The notes under the pieces were generated by a model that saw only the letters and a list, made by a program, of their open reading frames with translations, ran no database searches and was not told the DNA's origin. Positions 1 through 5,431 of a stretch of 5,431 bases of DNA are shown here, piece by piece. Within the stretch, counting starts at the first letter, position 1. Every line of letters starts with the position of its first letter. The DNA is from Candidatus Omnitrophota bacterium (GTDB lineage: Bacteria; Omnitrophota; Gorgyraeia; DTHP01): contig JAMWCG010000074.1 of assembly GCA_023818555.1 (NCBI GenBank), positions 1 to 5,431 on the forward strand. The letters run 5' to 3'. Position numbers and translations under genes: made by a program.

Positions 1-284
1 ATATAATTAGAATCTTTGATTTATGGAAGAGTTATGAGGTAGATGGATCAGAGGTTCCTGCCCTCAGAGGGACAAACCTTGAGATCAAAAAAGGAGAGAG
101 GGTTGCCCTCTTGGGAAAGAGTGGGGCAGGAAAGAGTACTCTTTTTAACCTGATTGCAGGCCTAGACCGTCCAACTAAAGGGCGGATTGAAGTGGAAGGC
201 CAGGATTTAGAAGCTCTGGGAGATAAAGGTAGAACCATTTTGAGAAGGACAAAGATTGGCTTCATTTTTCAATTCTTCAATCTC
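1..284 (+). CDS. ABC transporter ATP-binding protein, LolD/MacB type, fragment truncated at both ends
   Basis: ATPase subunit of an ABC transporter, resembling the LolD/MacB/FtsE group that works with a membrane permease in lipoprotein or peptide export. Read in frame from base 3, it begins inside the N-terminal beta-strands ([15 protein letters not shown]). It reaches the Walker A loop GKSGAGKST at residues about 38-46, then [12 protein letters not shown], then the Q-loop FIFQFFNL at residues about 87-94. The FQFFNL form of the Q-loop is typical of the LolD/MacB group. The start lies outside the window. Family resemblance stops abruptly after FFNL at base 284: the signature motif (LSGGQ), Walker B and H-loop are missing. 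The frame runs on to a stop at 531-533, but that tail is only the antisense of purA. About 40 % of a usual ~230-residue protein is present. The N-terminal half is clearly genuine; the broken 3' end is probably a join artefact or breakpoint (see 270-284). Confidence 0.85.
270..284. other. Junction with 15-bp microhomology between two truncated genes
   Basis: Read on the plus strand, these 15 bases give Gln-Phe-Phe-Asn-Leu, the Q-loop of the ABC ATPase. Read on the minus strand they give Glu-Ile-Glu-Glu-Leu, which fits residues 81-85 of adenylosuccinate synthetase. Left of it only the ABC gene makes sense, and right of it only purA does. Base composition switches here too: the plus strand is purine-rich before about 285 (gene on plus) and pyrimidine-rich after (genes on minus). 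The shared bases mean the exact crossover can lie anywhere in the segment. Such inverted, microhomology-based joins are typical of multiple-displacement amplification chimeras; misassembly or a true rearrangement is also possible. Confidence 0.75.
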
Positions 285-524
285 CACGATAAGTGCATAA
301 GGGTCAACAACCACGCCATTACCAATGACACAGAGTTTATCTTTATGCAAAATCCCGGAAGGAACAAGGTGAAGAATAAATTCTTCTTTGTCAATGACTA
401 CCGTATGGCCTGCATTATTCCCCCCTTGATAGCGGACAATTATATCACTATCTTTGGCAAGGAAATCAATAATCTTACCTTTCCCTTCGTCTCCCCACTG
501 TGCTCCTACGACCACAATATTCAT
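270..524 (-). CDS. purA: Adenylosuccinate synthetase, N-terminal fragment
   Basis: Adenylosuccinate synthetase joins IMP and aspartate using GTP to form adenylosuccinate, the first committed step of AMP synthesis in the cytoplasm. The N-terminus is diagnostic: the GTP loop [11 protein letters not shown] spans residues 7-17 with the catalytic Asp12. [11 protein letters not shown] at 31-41 carries the catalytic His40, followed by HLVPSGIL (52-59) and GNGVVVDP (68-75). The ATG at 522-524 is the only sensible start, because an in-frame stop lies 12 nt upstream (537-539). No good Shine-Dalgarno sequence precedes it. Family resemblance ends at about residue 85, where a full protein has about 430 residues. 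The frame then runs into the antisense of the ABC gene and stops at 207-209, giving a chimeric 105-residue product that could not be active. It sits 44 nt after the upstream acyltransferase gene and is probably the last visible member of that run. Confidence 0.9.
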
Positions 525-568
525 CTTTATTAAATATCAAGAGCGTTTATATAACTTTGAAACTTAAT

Positions 569-1804
569 TTATGGATTCATCGTAAATATCTTCCGGGCAA
601 TTTCCGGATAATGGGCAATAAAACGCAATTCATCTTCCACTAAGGGTTTTTGGTTGTGCACATTTGCATAACGGACCAGTTCCAGAATTCTGGTTGCTTC
701 CTCATCATCCTTAAATTCAATCTCCAATTTCTCATAGACATTGCGAAAACCCTTAATACCCGAATACTCACCCGCGATAATCTGCCTTCCTGTTTCCACT
801 ATCTCTGGTTCTCCTCTTCCCAATTCTTCAAAATCATAGAGCTCATAATTTCTTCGGTCCTTTAAAGCACCATCGGCATGAATTCCTGATTCGTGGGCAA
901 AAGCATTCGCTCCCACACCGGGTTGATTTATAGGAATGGGTATCCCAAAGGCGTAAGAGGCATACTTGCAGATTTTCCAGGCAGTATTTAATTTAATCCG
1001 TTGATCGAGAGAATAAGCATCCATTCCTGCTCCATATTTTATTGCCAGAATTACACTCACTAAATCCGCATTCCCTGCCCTTTCTCCCATTCCATTTACA
1101 CAGGTATTGATATAGGCATCCACCCCGGCATCAATCGCCGCCTTTGCTCCCATAATTGAATTGGCAACTACCATTCCCAGGTCATTGTGACAGTGCAGTT
1201 CAATGGGAAGTTTAACCTTCTCAGCCAGATTCCTTACTCTTTCATAAATTGTAAAAGGAGTATCATAACCTAAAGTATCACAATAACGAATTCTCTCCGC
1301 ACCGGCAGACTTTGCCGCCAGAGAAAATTCTATGAGATATTCCATCCTTGTCCGGGAGGCATCTTCAGCATTTACTCCGATACTCTTTGCTCCGTACTCT
1401 CTGGCTTTTTTAACCGCCTCGGTCATCTCTTTGATCACCGAAGCATGGTCAAGTTTACCTTTAAATTTATGGATAATCATCTGGTCAGAAGTAGAAATGG
1501 AGAGGTTAAGATGTTCTATAAGAGGAACGCGTTTAAAAGCAGTTTCTACATCTTCCACGGTAGCCCGTATCCAGCCACCTAAACGGATAGGGGTTAAAAC
1601 TCCCATGCGGGCAAGTTCCAGATTGGCGTTAAGGTAATTCGTTTCATGTTTAGTTACTGGAAAACCAAACTCTGATTGAAAGACTCCCATTTCGTTAAGA
1701 TAAAGATTAAGTAGGGTCTTCTGCAGTTTGGAGAGACAAATCCTTGCAGTTTGCACTCCATCCCGATTGGTTACATCAATAATATAAATCTTGGGTTTAT
1801 TCAA
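569..1804 (-). CDS. LeuA/homocitrate synthase family acyltransferase, candidate Re-citrate synthase
   Basis: An HMGL-like TIM-barrel enzyme that condenses acetyl-CoA with a 2-oxo acid. Visible motifs, in order: DVTNRDGVQ at 10-18 (catalytic Arg14, metal ligand Asp15), HCHNDLGMVVAN at 204-215 (metal ligands His204 and His206), NGMGERAGNAD at 237-247 (Asn245), and AFAHESGIHADG at 301-312 (His304 of the lid region). At 411 residues it is short for LeuA and lacks the ~130-residue C-terminal regulatory domain, so leucine feedback is unlikely. The first motif has Asn where LeuA, CimA and NifV usually have Leu (TLRDG). With LNEMGVFQSEFG at 36-47, this recalls a subfamily annotated as homocitrate synthase that includes characterised Re-citrate synthases of anaerobes; that match is from memory. 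Homocitrate, citramalate or isopropylmalate synthesis cannot be excluded. Translation starts at TTG (1802-1804), 19 nt after the serA stop. The family is sure, the substrate is not. Confidence 0.85.
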   Translation of the reverse strand: MNKPKIYIIDVTNRDGVQTARICLSKLQKTLLNLYLNEMGVFQSEFGFPVTKHETNYLNANLELARMGVLTPIRLGGWIRATVEDVETAFKRVPLIEHLNLSISTSDQMIIHKFKGKLDHASVIKEMTEAVKKAREYGAKSIGVNAEDASRTRMEYLIEFSLAAKSAGAERIRYCDTLGYDTPFTIYERVRNLAEKVKLPIELHCHNDLGMVVANSIMGAKAAIDAGVDAYINTCVNGMGERAGNADLVSVILAIKYGAGMDAYSLDQRIKLNTAWKICKYASYAFGIPIPINQPGVGANAFAHESGIHADGALKDRRNYELYDFEELGRGEPEIVETGRQIIAGEYSGIKGFRNVYEKLEIEFKDDEEATRILELVRYANVHNQKPLVEDELRFIAHYPEIARKIFTMNP

Positions 1805-1810
1805 CTCACC

Positions 1811-1819
1811 ACCCCCTTT
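1811..1819 (-). promoter_or_regulatory. Ribosome binding site supporting a TTG start
   Basis: On the minus strand AAAGGGGGT lies 6 nt before the TTG at 1802-1804, with GGTGAG filling the space. The AAAGGGGG core is one base from AAAGGAGG. It lies wholly in the 19-nt gap after the serA TGA (1824-1826), which suggests translational coupling. The TTG also places the DVTNRDG motif at the usual distance from the N-terminus, whereas the next internal Met (residue 39) would delete it. Confidence 0.6.
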
Positions 1820-1823
1820 AATC

Positions 1824-3407
1824 TCATAACCTTATCAATTTTACATCCAAAATATTCTCTGTAGCCTTCAATTGTTTAAGCACATTCTCCGGTACAGGAC
1901 TATCTACATTGAGTACGGTAATAGCTTTCCCTCCCGGTTTTTCTCTTCCAAAGGTCATTCCAGCAATATTGATATTATTTTTACCTAAGATGGTTCCAAT
2001 ATTACCCACTACTCCCGGCTTATCCCAGTTATAGAGAATAAGCATTACTCCCTGGGGAATGGCTTCTACATAGAATTCATTGATCTTTACAATTCTGGCA
2101 GAATTATCTACGAAGAGCGTTCCTGTGATGGTATTCCTCCCTTTATCGGTAATCATTTCTGCCGCAATGGCTTGGACAAAATCTTCTGTCTCCGTGGTCT
2201 TAGTCTCATCTATTTTAATTCCCCGTTCCTTGGCGATAAAAGGAGCATTTACAAAATTAACCGTTTCCTGCAAAATAGGAGAAAGCATTCCTTTAAGTAA
2301 AGCAATGGTTAAAGGCTGGGTATCTAATTTCTCCCAGGTCTGTCCAATGTATTTAATCTTGACCTCCTTAATGTGCCCCTGGCTCAATTGGGTATGCATT
2401 GCCCCCAATTTCTCACTTAAAGTGAGATAGGGCCTGAGCAGAGCTAAAAGATGTGCTTCTACGGAAGGAAAATTCACTGCATTGCGCACACTCTTCCCCA
2501 AAAGTACATCCTTTACCTGTCTGGCAATATCTACAGAAACATTAATCTGTGCCTCCTCTGTAGAAGCTCCCAAGTGGGGAGTAATGACCACCTTATCCAA
2601 CTTAAGGAGGGGACTGTTTTGGGGGGGTTCTTGTTCAAAGACATCTAAAGCTGCTCCCTCTACGATTCCTTCTGCAATTGCTTTTGCAAGAGCCGATTCA
2701 TCAATAATTCCTCCCCGTGCACAGTTTATTATGCGGACTCCTTTCTTCATCAATGCAAACTCTCTCTCTGAAACCATATGCTTCGTCTCTTCAGTCAAAG
2801 GCACATGGAAACTGATATAATCTGATTTTTTCAACAATTCCTCCCAATCTACCAGTTCCACTCCCAGACTTTCTGCTTTCTCGCCGGCCAGATAAGGGTC
2901 ATAGGCAATCACTCTCATTCCAAAACTCATTGCGCGTTTAGCTACTTCTCTACCAATTCTTCCCAAACCCACTATTCCCAGAACCTTGCCATACAATTCC
3001 ACTCCCATAAATTTTTTTCTTTCCCATTCTCCCCGTTTCAGAGAAACATCTGCGCGCGCGATATTGCGGGATAAAGCCAGCATCAAACTCATGGTATGTT
3101 CAGCCGTAGAGATGGTATTCCCCTCGGGAGCATTCATGACAATAACTCCCTTTTTTGTAGCTGCCTCCACATCTATGTTATCTAACCCCACTCCTGCTCT
3201 GCCGATTACCTTCAGTCTATTTGCCCGCTCAATTACTCCCGCGGTAACTTTGGTTTCACTGCGCACAATTAGAGCATCGTAATCCTTAATAATTTCTTTC
3301 AATACCTCCTCAGGCTGTTTAAGCTTCACCTCTACTTCAAACTCTTTCTCTTCTCTTAAAATCTTTAATCCTTCCTCGGCTAAAGGGTCAGAAACCAAAA
3401 TCTTCAT
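1824..3407 (-). CDS. serA: D-3-phosphoglycerate dehydrogenase, long ACT-domain form
   Basis: Oxidises 3-phosphoglycerate to 3-phosphohydroxypyruvate with NAD+, the entry step of serine synthesis in the cytoplasm. The N-terminal substrate-binding part includes IVRSETKV (47-54) and [11 protein letters not shown] (69-79). The NAD-binding Rossmann domain carries GLGRIG (147-152) and the acidic residue Asp170 after the second strand. Active-site residues are Arg231 in NCARGG, Glu260 in DVFEQEPP and His278 in PHLGAST. Residues about 315-445 form the intervening allosteric substrate-binding domain, and about 455-527 an ACT domain with [11 protein letters not shown] and NINIAGM (Asp462, Asn480 in the usual serine-contact region). 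The 527-residue length matches the long, Mycobacterium-type SerA. Feedback inhibition by serine is therefore likely but inferred. ATG at 3405-3407 is preceded by GAGGAGG at a 5-nt spacing; the whole gap to the aminotransferase gene is 14 nt, so the two are almost certainly co-translated. Confidence 0.97.
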   Translation of the reverse strand: MKILVSDPLAEEGLKILREEKEFEVEVKLKQPEEVLKEIIKDYDALIVRSETKVTAGVIERANRLKVIGRAGVGLDNIDVEAATKKGVIVMNAPEGNTISTAEHTMSLMLALSRNIARADVSLKRGEWERKKFMGVELYGKVLGIVGLGRIGREVAKRAMSFGMRVIAYDPYLAGEKAESLGVELVDWEELLKKSDYISFHVPLTEETKHMVSEREFALMKKGVRIINCARGGIIDESALAKAIAEGIVEGAALDVFEQEPPQNSPLLKLDKVVITPHLGASTEEAQINVSVDIARQVKDVLLGKSVRNAVNFPSVEAHLLALLRPYLTLSEKLGAMHTQLSQGHIKEVKIKYIGQTWEKLDTQPLTIALLKGMLSPILQETVNFVNAPFIAKERGIKIDETKTTETEDFVQAIAAEMITDKGRNTITGTLFVDNSARIVKINEFYVEAIPQGVMLILYNWDKPGVVGNIGTILGKNNINIAGMTFGREKPGGKAITVLNVDSPVPENVLKQLKATENILDVKLIRL

Positions 3408-3421
3408 CTCATCCTCCTCAT

Positions 3422-4558
3422 TTAACCTCTGCTAAAAATCTCTTCCGCTACTTTAACACCCTTACCTAAGGGAGTTTTAAAACCCATTTCATTTAGAGCA
3501 ATTTCCAAACAGGAAAGAGTAAGTAAAATGTCCTCAGGAGTAATGTAACCCATGTGGGCAATACGAAAAACTTTTCCTTTTAATTCCGCCTGCCCCCCGG
3601 CGATAGAAACTCCATATTTCTGCCGTAAGAGTTTCACCAAATTCTCCCCATCTATCCCCTGAGGAACTTTTACTGCAGTAACTGCGTCGGAAGGAGCCTT
3701 TGCAAAAAGCTCCAGGCCTAAAGCAAGCATTGCCTTGCGGGTTGCTTCCGCCATTAAAGCATGCCTTTCCCAGATATTCTCCAGACCCTCTTTTTGAATT
3801 AATCTTAAAGCCTCACGCAGTCCAATGATCAAAGTCACAGCAGGAGTAAAAGGCGTATCAATTTTTTCCAAAGCCTTCTTTGCTTCTTTAAGGTCAAAAT
3901 AATAGCGAGGAGACTTTGCTTCCTTCACCAATTCCCAAGCCTTAGGACTGATACTTAAGAAAGAAAGTCCGGGCGGAAGCATGAGCCCCTTCTGAGAACC
4001 CGCCACCACTATATCCACTCCCCAGGCATCAGTTCTTAATTCTATAGAGGCGAGGGCACTTATCGCATCCACTACCAAAACCGCTTTGTGTTTGGCAGTA
4101 ATCTCCGCAATCCTTCTCACATCATTTACCACTCCCGTAGAAGTCTCACAGAGTGTAGTAAAGACCGCTTTAATTTGAGAATTTTTCTCTAAGATTTGAG
4201 CAATTTCCTCCGGTTCAACCGCTTCCCCCCAGGGAACTTCTATCACTATTGGTTCTATCCCATAACTTTTACAGATCTCCGTCCAGCGTTCCCCAAATTT
4301 ACCCCCTTCTACAGTAATTACTTTATCTTTGGGAGAAAGCAAGTTAACCACTGCAGACTCCATTGCTCCCGTTCCTGAAGAGGCAAAAGTAAAAACATCG
4401 TTTTCCGTCTGAAAGACATACTTTAATCCTTTAATTACCTCTTCAAAAATAGCCCGATATTCAGAGGTCCGGTGATGGATAATGGGCACTGCCATGGCTA
4501 AAGAAACTTCCGGCGGAACCGGGGTTGGTCCCGGGGTAAGTAAGAGTTGTTTTCTCAT
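3422..4558 (-). CDS. Class V PLP-dependent aminotransferase (serine/alanine-glyoxylate type), likely phosphoserine-forming partner of SerA
   Basis: A fold-type I PLP aminotransferase of the alanine-glyoxylate/serine-pyruvate family. It begins with LLTPGPTPVPPEV (6-18) and has HHRTSEYRAIF at 28-38. ASSGTGAMES (59-68) binds the PLP phosphate, and ETSTGVVND (138-146) is family-typical. Asp164 in VVDAISALA pairs with the PLP pyridine nitrogen, Lys190 in GSQKG is the Schiff-base lysine, and FRIAHMGYIT (331-340) supplies the carboxylate-binding Arg332. The 378 residues are full length for the family. It is not a SerC-type sequence, but it sits 14 nt upstream of serA. Broad-specificity relatives in methanogens can make phosphoserine from phosphohydroxypyruvate, so that role is a reasonable inference here. 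Transamination of glyoxylate or pyruvate with alanine or serine is the alternative. The ATG at 4556-4558 has GGAGG four bases upstream. An 85-nt gap separates it from clpP. Confidence 0.9.
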   Translation of the reverse strand: MRKQLLLTPGPTPVPPEVSLAMAVPIIHHRTSEYRAIFEEVIKGLKYVFQTENDVFTFASSGTGAMESAVVNLLSPKDKVITVEGGKFGERWTEICKSYGIEPIVIEVPWGEAVEPEEIAQILEKNSQIKAVFTTLCETSTGVVNDVRRIAEITAKHKAVLVVDAISALASIELRTDAWGVDIVVAGSQKGLMLPPGLSFLSISPKAWELVKEAKSPRYYFDLKEAKKALEKIDTPFTPAVTLIIGLREALRLIQKEGLENIWERHALMAEATRKAMLALGLELFAKAPSDAVTAVKVPQGIDGENLVKLLRQKYGVSIAGGQAELKGKVFRIAHMGYITPEDILLTLSCLEIALNEMGFKTPLGKGVKVAEEIFSRG

Positions 4559-4643
4559 CCACCCTCCAAATTCTTTAGAAAGTTAATTGGGTTATTGTTT
4601 TTAAACTCAATAAATTAAGCTGTGATAAAGAATATTTTATCTT

Positions 4644-5252
4644 TTATTTCTTTGACAATTTACCAACAATTACTCCATCCACCAATCCATACTCTTTTGC
4701 CTCTTCTGCGGACATAAAATAGTCCCGGTCGGTATCCTTTTGAACCTTTTCTAATGGTTGTCCGGTATGTTTGGCAAGTAACTCGTTGATTTTATCGCGT
4801 AGACGCAAAATCTCTTTTGCCTGAATACCAATATCTATTGCCGCTCCCTTTACTCCGCCCCAGGGTTGATGGATCATTATGCGTGCATGGGGTAAAGCAA
4901 AACGCTTACCCTTGGTTCCCGCAGCTAATAAAAGTGCCCCCATACTGCTTGCCTGCCCTACACAGTAAGTGGCTACATCCGGCTTAACAAACTGCATTGT
5001 GTCATATATGGCTAAACCCGCAGTCACTACTCCCCCGGGAGTGTTGATATAAACATTGATATCTTTCTCTGAATCTTCCATCTGAAGAAAGAGCATTTGA
5101 GCAATGACTAAATTGGAGATGGTATCATCAATGGGTGTACCAATGAAAACAATCCGGTCTTTCAATAAGCGCGAAAAGATATCATAAGCCCGTTCACCGC
5201 GTGGAGATTGCTCCACCACAATAGGAACCAAAGTCTGATTTAGAATCTCCAT
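4644..5252 (-). CDS. clpP: ATP-dependent Clp protease proteolytic subunit
   Basis: Serine peptidase subunit that forms the double-heptamer chamber of the cytoplasmic Clp protease, fed by an AAA+ unfoldase such as ClpX or ClpC. The catalytic triad is complete: Ser103 in GQASSMGA (99-106), His128 in [10 protein letters not shown] (124-133) and Asp177 in [11 protein letters not shown] (175-185). [18 protein letters not shown] (69-86) forms the oxyanion-side strand. [16 protein letters not shown] (41-56) belongs to the axial and hydrophobic-pocket region. The 202 residues are the usual length. The start [25 protein letters not shown] is canonical, and a strong AAGGAGGGAGG (5253-5263) sits directly before the ATG. 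It follows tig after 33 nt, the common tig-clpP order. The expected clpX is not next; an aminotransferase gene follows instead. Confidence 0.98.
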   Translation of the reverse strand: MEILNQTLVPIVVEQSPRGERAYDIFSRLLKDRIVFIGTPIDDTISNLVIAQMLFLQMEDSEKDINVYINTPGGVVTAGLAIYDTMQFVKPDVATYCVGQASSMGALLLAAGTKGKRFALPHARIMIHQPWGGVKGAAIDIGIQAKEILRLRDKINELLAKHTGQPLEKVQKDTDRDYFMSAEEAKEYGLVDGVIVGKLSKK

Positions 5253-5285
5253 CCTCCCTCCTTCTCTTTAAGCGATTAAAATTAT

Positions 5286-5431
5286 TTAACTACCCTCTTC
5301 TTCTATCTGAGCATTCTCCAGTAATAATCTTATTACTTTTTCCTCCTGCAATTCTAACCTTAACTCTTCCCATAAATTCTTCTCCTGAAATCTTTCTCTT
5401 AACTTCTTTCCATCTTCCTTTCTCTCCTCCG
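5286..5431 (-). CDS. tig: Trigger factor, C-terminal end, cut by the window edge
   Basis: Only the last 47 codons and the TAA stop (5286-5288) are inside the window. The frame reads as a charged helix ending ELQEEKVIRLLLENAQIEEEGS. This matches the family's usual end, where a helix with EEK, a short hydrophobic run and ENAKI/EEE precede the stop. Trigger factor is the ribosome-associated chaperone that binds nascent chains; this piece would belong to its C-terminal chaperone arm. The other two minus-strand frames give either an early stop or no family resemblance. The position 33 nt ahead of clpP strongly supports the call, since tig-clpP is a widespread pair. The fragment is short and of low complexity, so the identification rests on the tail motif plus the neighbour. 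Confidence 0.8.
   Translation of the reverse strand, partial: EERKEDGKKLRERFQEKNLWEELRLELQEEKVIRLLLENAQIEEEGS

Noticed and set aside
285..533. Plus-strand continuation of the ABC ATPase frame into a longer 140-codon protein
   Set aside because: After FFNL the translation has no ABC motifs and is the exact antisense of the well-conserved purA N-terminus, so it is a product of the join and not a gene.
525..568. Intergenic gap between the acyltransferase gene and purA, checked for a terminator or riboswitch
   Set aside because: Only 44 nt and AT-rich, with no stable hairpin or U-tract and too short for a known purine riboswitch.
1332..1637. Long plus-strand open frame opposite the acyltransferase gene
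   Set aside because: It is the antisense shadow of a gene with clear family motifs and shows no recognisable protein features of its own; the plus-strand frames inside serA and the aminotransferase gene are the same case.
2624..2629. Homopolymeric G run on plus inside serA, checked as a frameshift site
   Set aside because: The serA frame stays intact through it ([11 protein letters not shown] reads normally), so there is no sign of a frameshift or sequencing error.
4624..4641. AT-only inverted repeat (GATAAA / TTTATC) just after the clpP stop as a terminator
   Set aside because: Stem of about 6 A-T pairs plus one possible wobble pair, no GC content and no following U-tract on the minus strand; too weak for an intrinsic terminator in an AT-rich gap.
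4629..4658. Possible minus-strand promoter for the aminotransferase gene: TTGTCA at 4653-4658 and TATTCT at 4629-4634, 18-nt spacing
   Set aside because: The -35 matches 5 of 6 but lies in the clpP end, and the -10 matches only 4 of 6. Such matches are common by chance in AT-rich sequence. RNA-seq 5' ends here would revive it.

Overview
The window is a bacterial, fairly AT-rich stretch (about 40-45 % GC by eye) of mostly housekeeping metabolism. Five intact or partial genes lie on the minus strand in one dense run, and a sixth, truncated gene lies on the plus strand at the left edge. The proteins look like those of an anaerobic or deep-branching, probably uncultured, bacterium. Pointers are a TNRDG-type homocitrate/Re-citrate-synthase-like enzyme and a class V aminotransferase paired with a long-form SerA. 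I cannot place the phylum from the sequence; Omnitrophota or Aerophobota-like candidate phyla are only a guess.

Reading the minus strand in its own 5'->3' direction, from right to left: the C-terminus of trigger factor (tig, 5286-5431, cut by the window edge), clpP (4644-5252), a class V PLP aminotransferase (3422-4558), serA (1824-3407), a LeuA/homocitrate-synthase family acyltransferase (569-1804), and the first ~85 codons of purA (270-524). Gaps along this run are 33, 85, 14, 19 and 44 nt, and I see no convincing terminator in any of them. The aminotransferase, serA and acyltransferase trio is tight enough to be one transcriptional unit. Tig and ClpP act in nascent-chain folding and proteolysis. 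SerA with the aminotransferase can turn 3-phosphoglycerate into phosphoserine. The acyltransferase condenses acetyl-CoA with a 2-oxo acid. PurA makes adenylosuccinate from IMP.

The left end is abnormal. A plus-strand LolD/MacB-type ABC ATPase gene reads cleanly from the window edge through its Q-loop, and purA reads cleanly from its ATG in the opposite direction. The two collide tail to tail, and both lose the rest of their sequence at the same 15-bp segment (270-284), which encodes plausible family residues in both genes. This is the signature of a microhomology-mediated join: an amplification or assembly chimera, or less likely a real inversion or deletion breakpoint. I saw no RNA gene, mobile element, CRISPR array or undescribed defence-type system.
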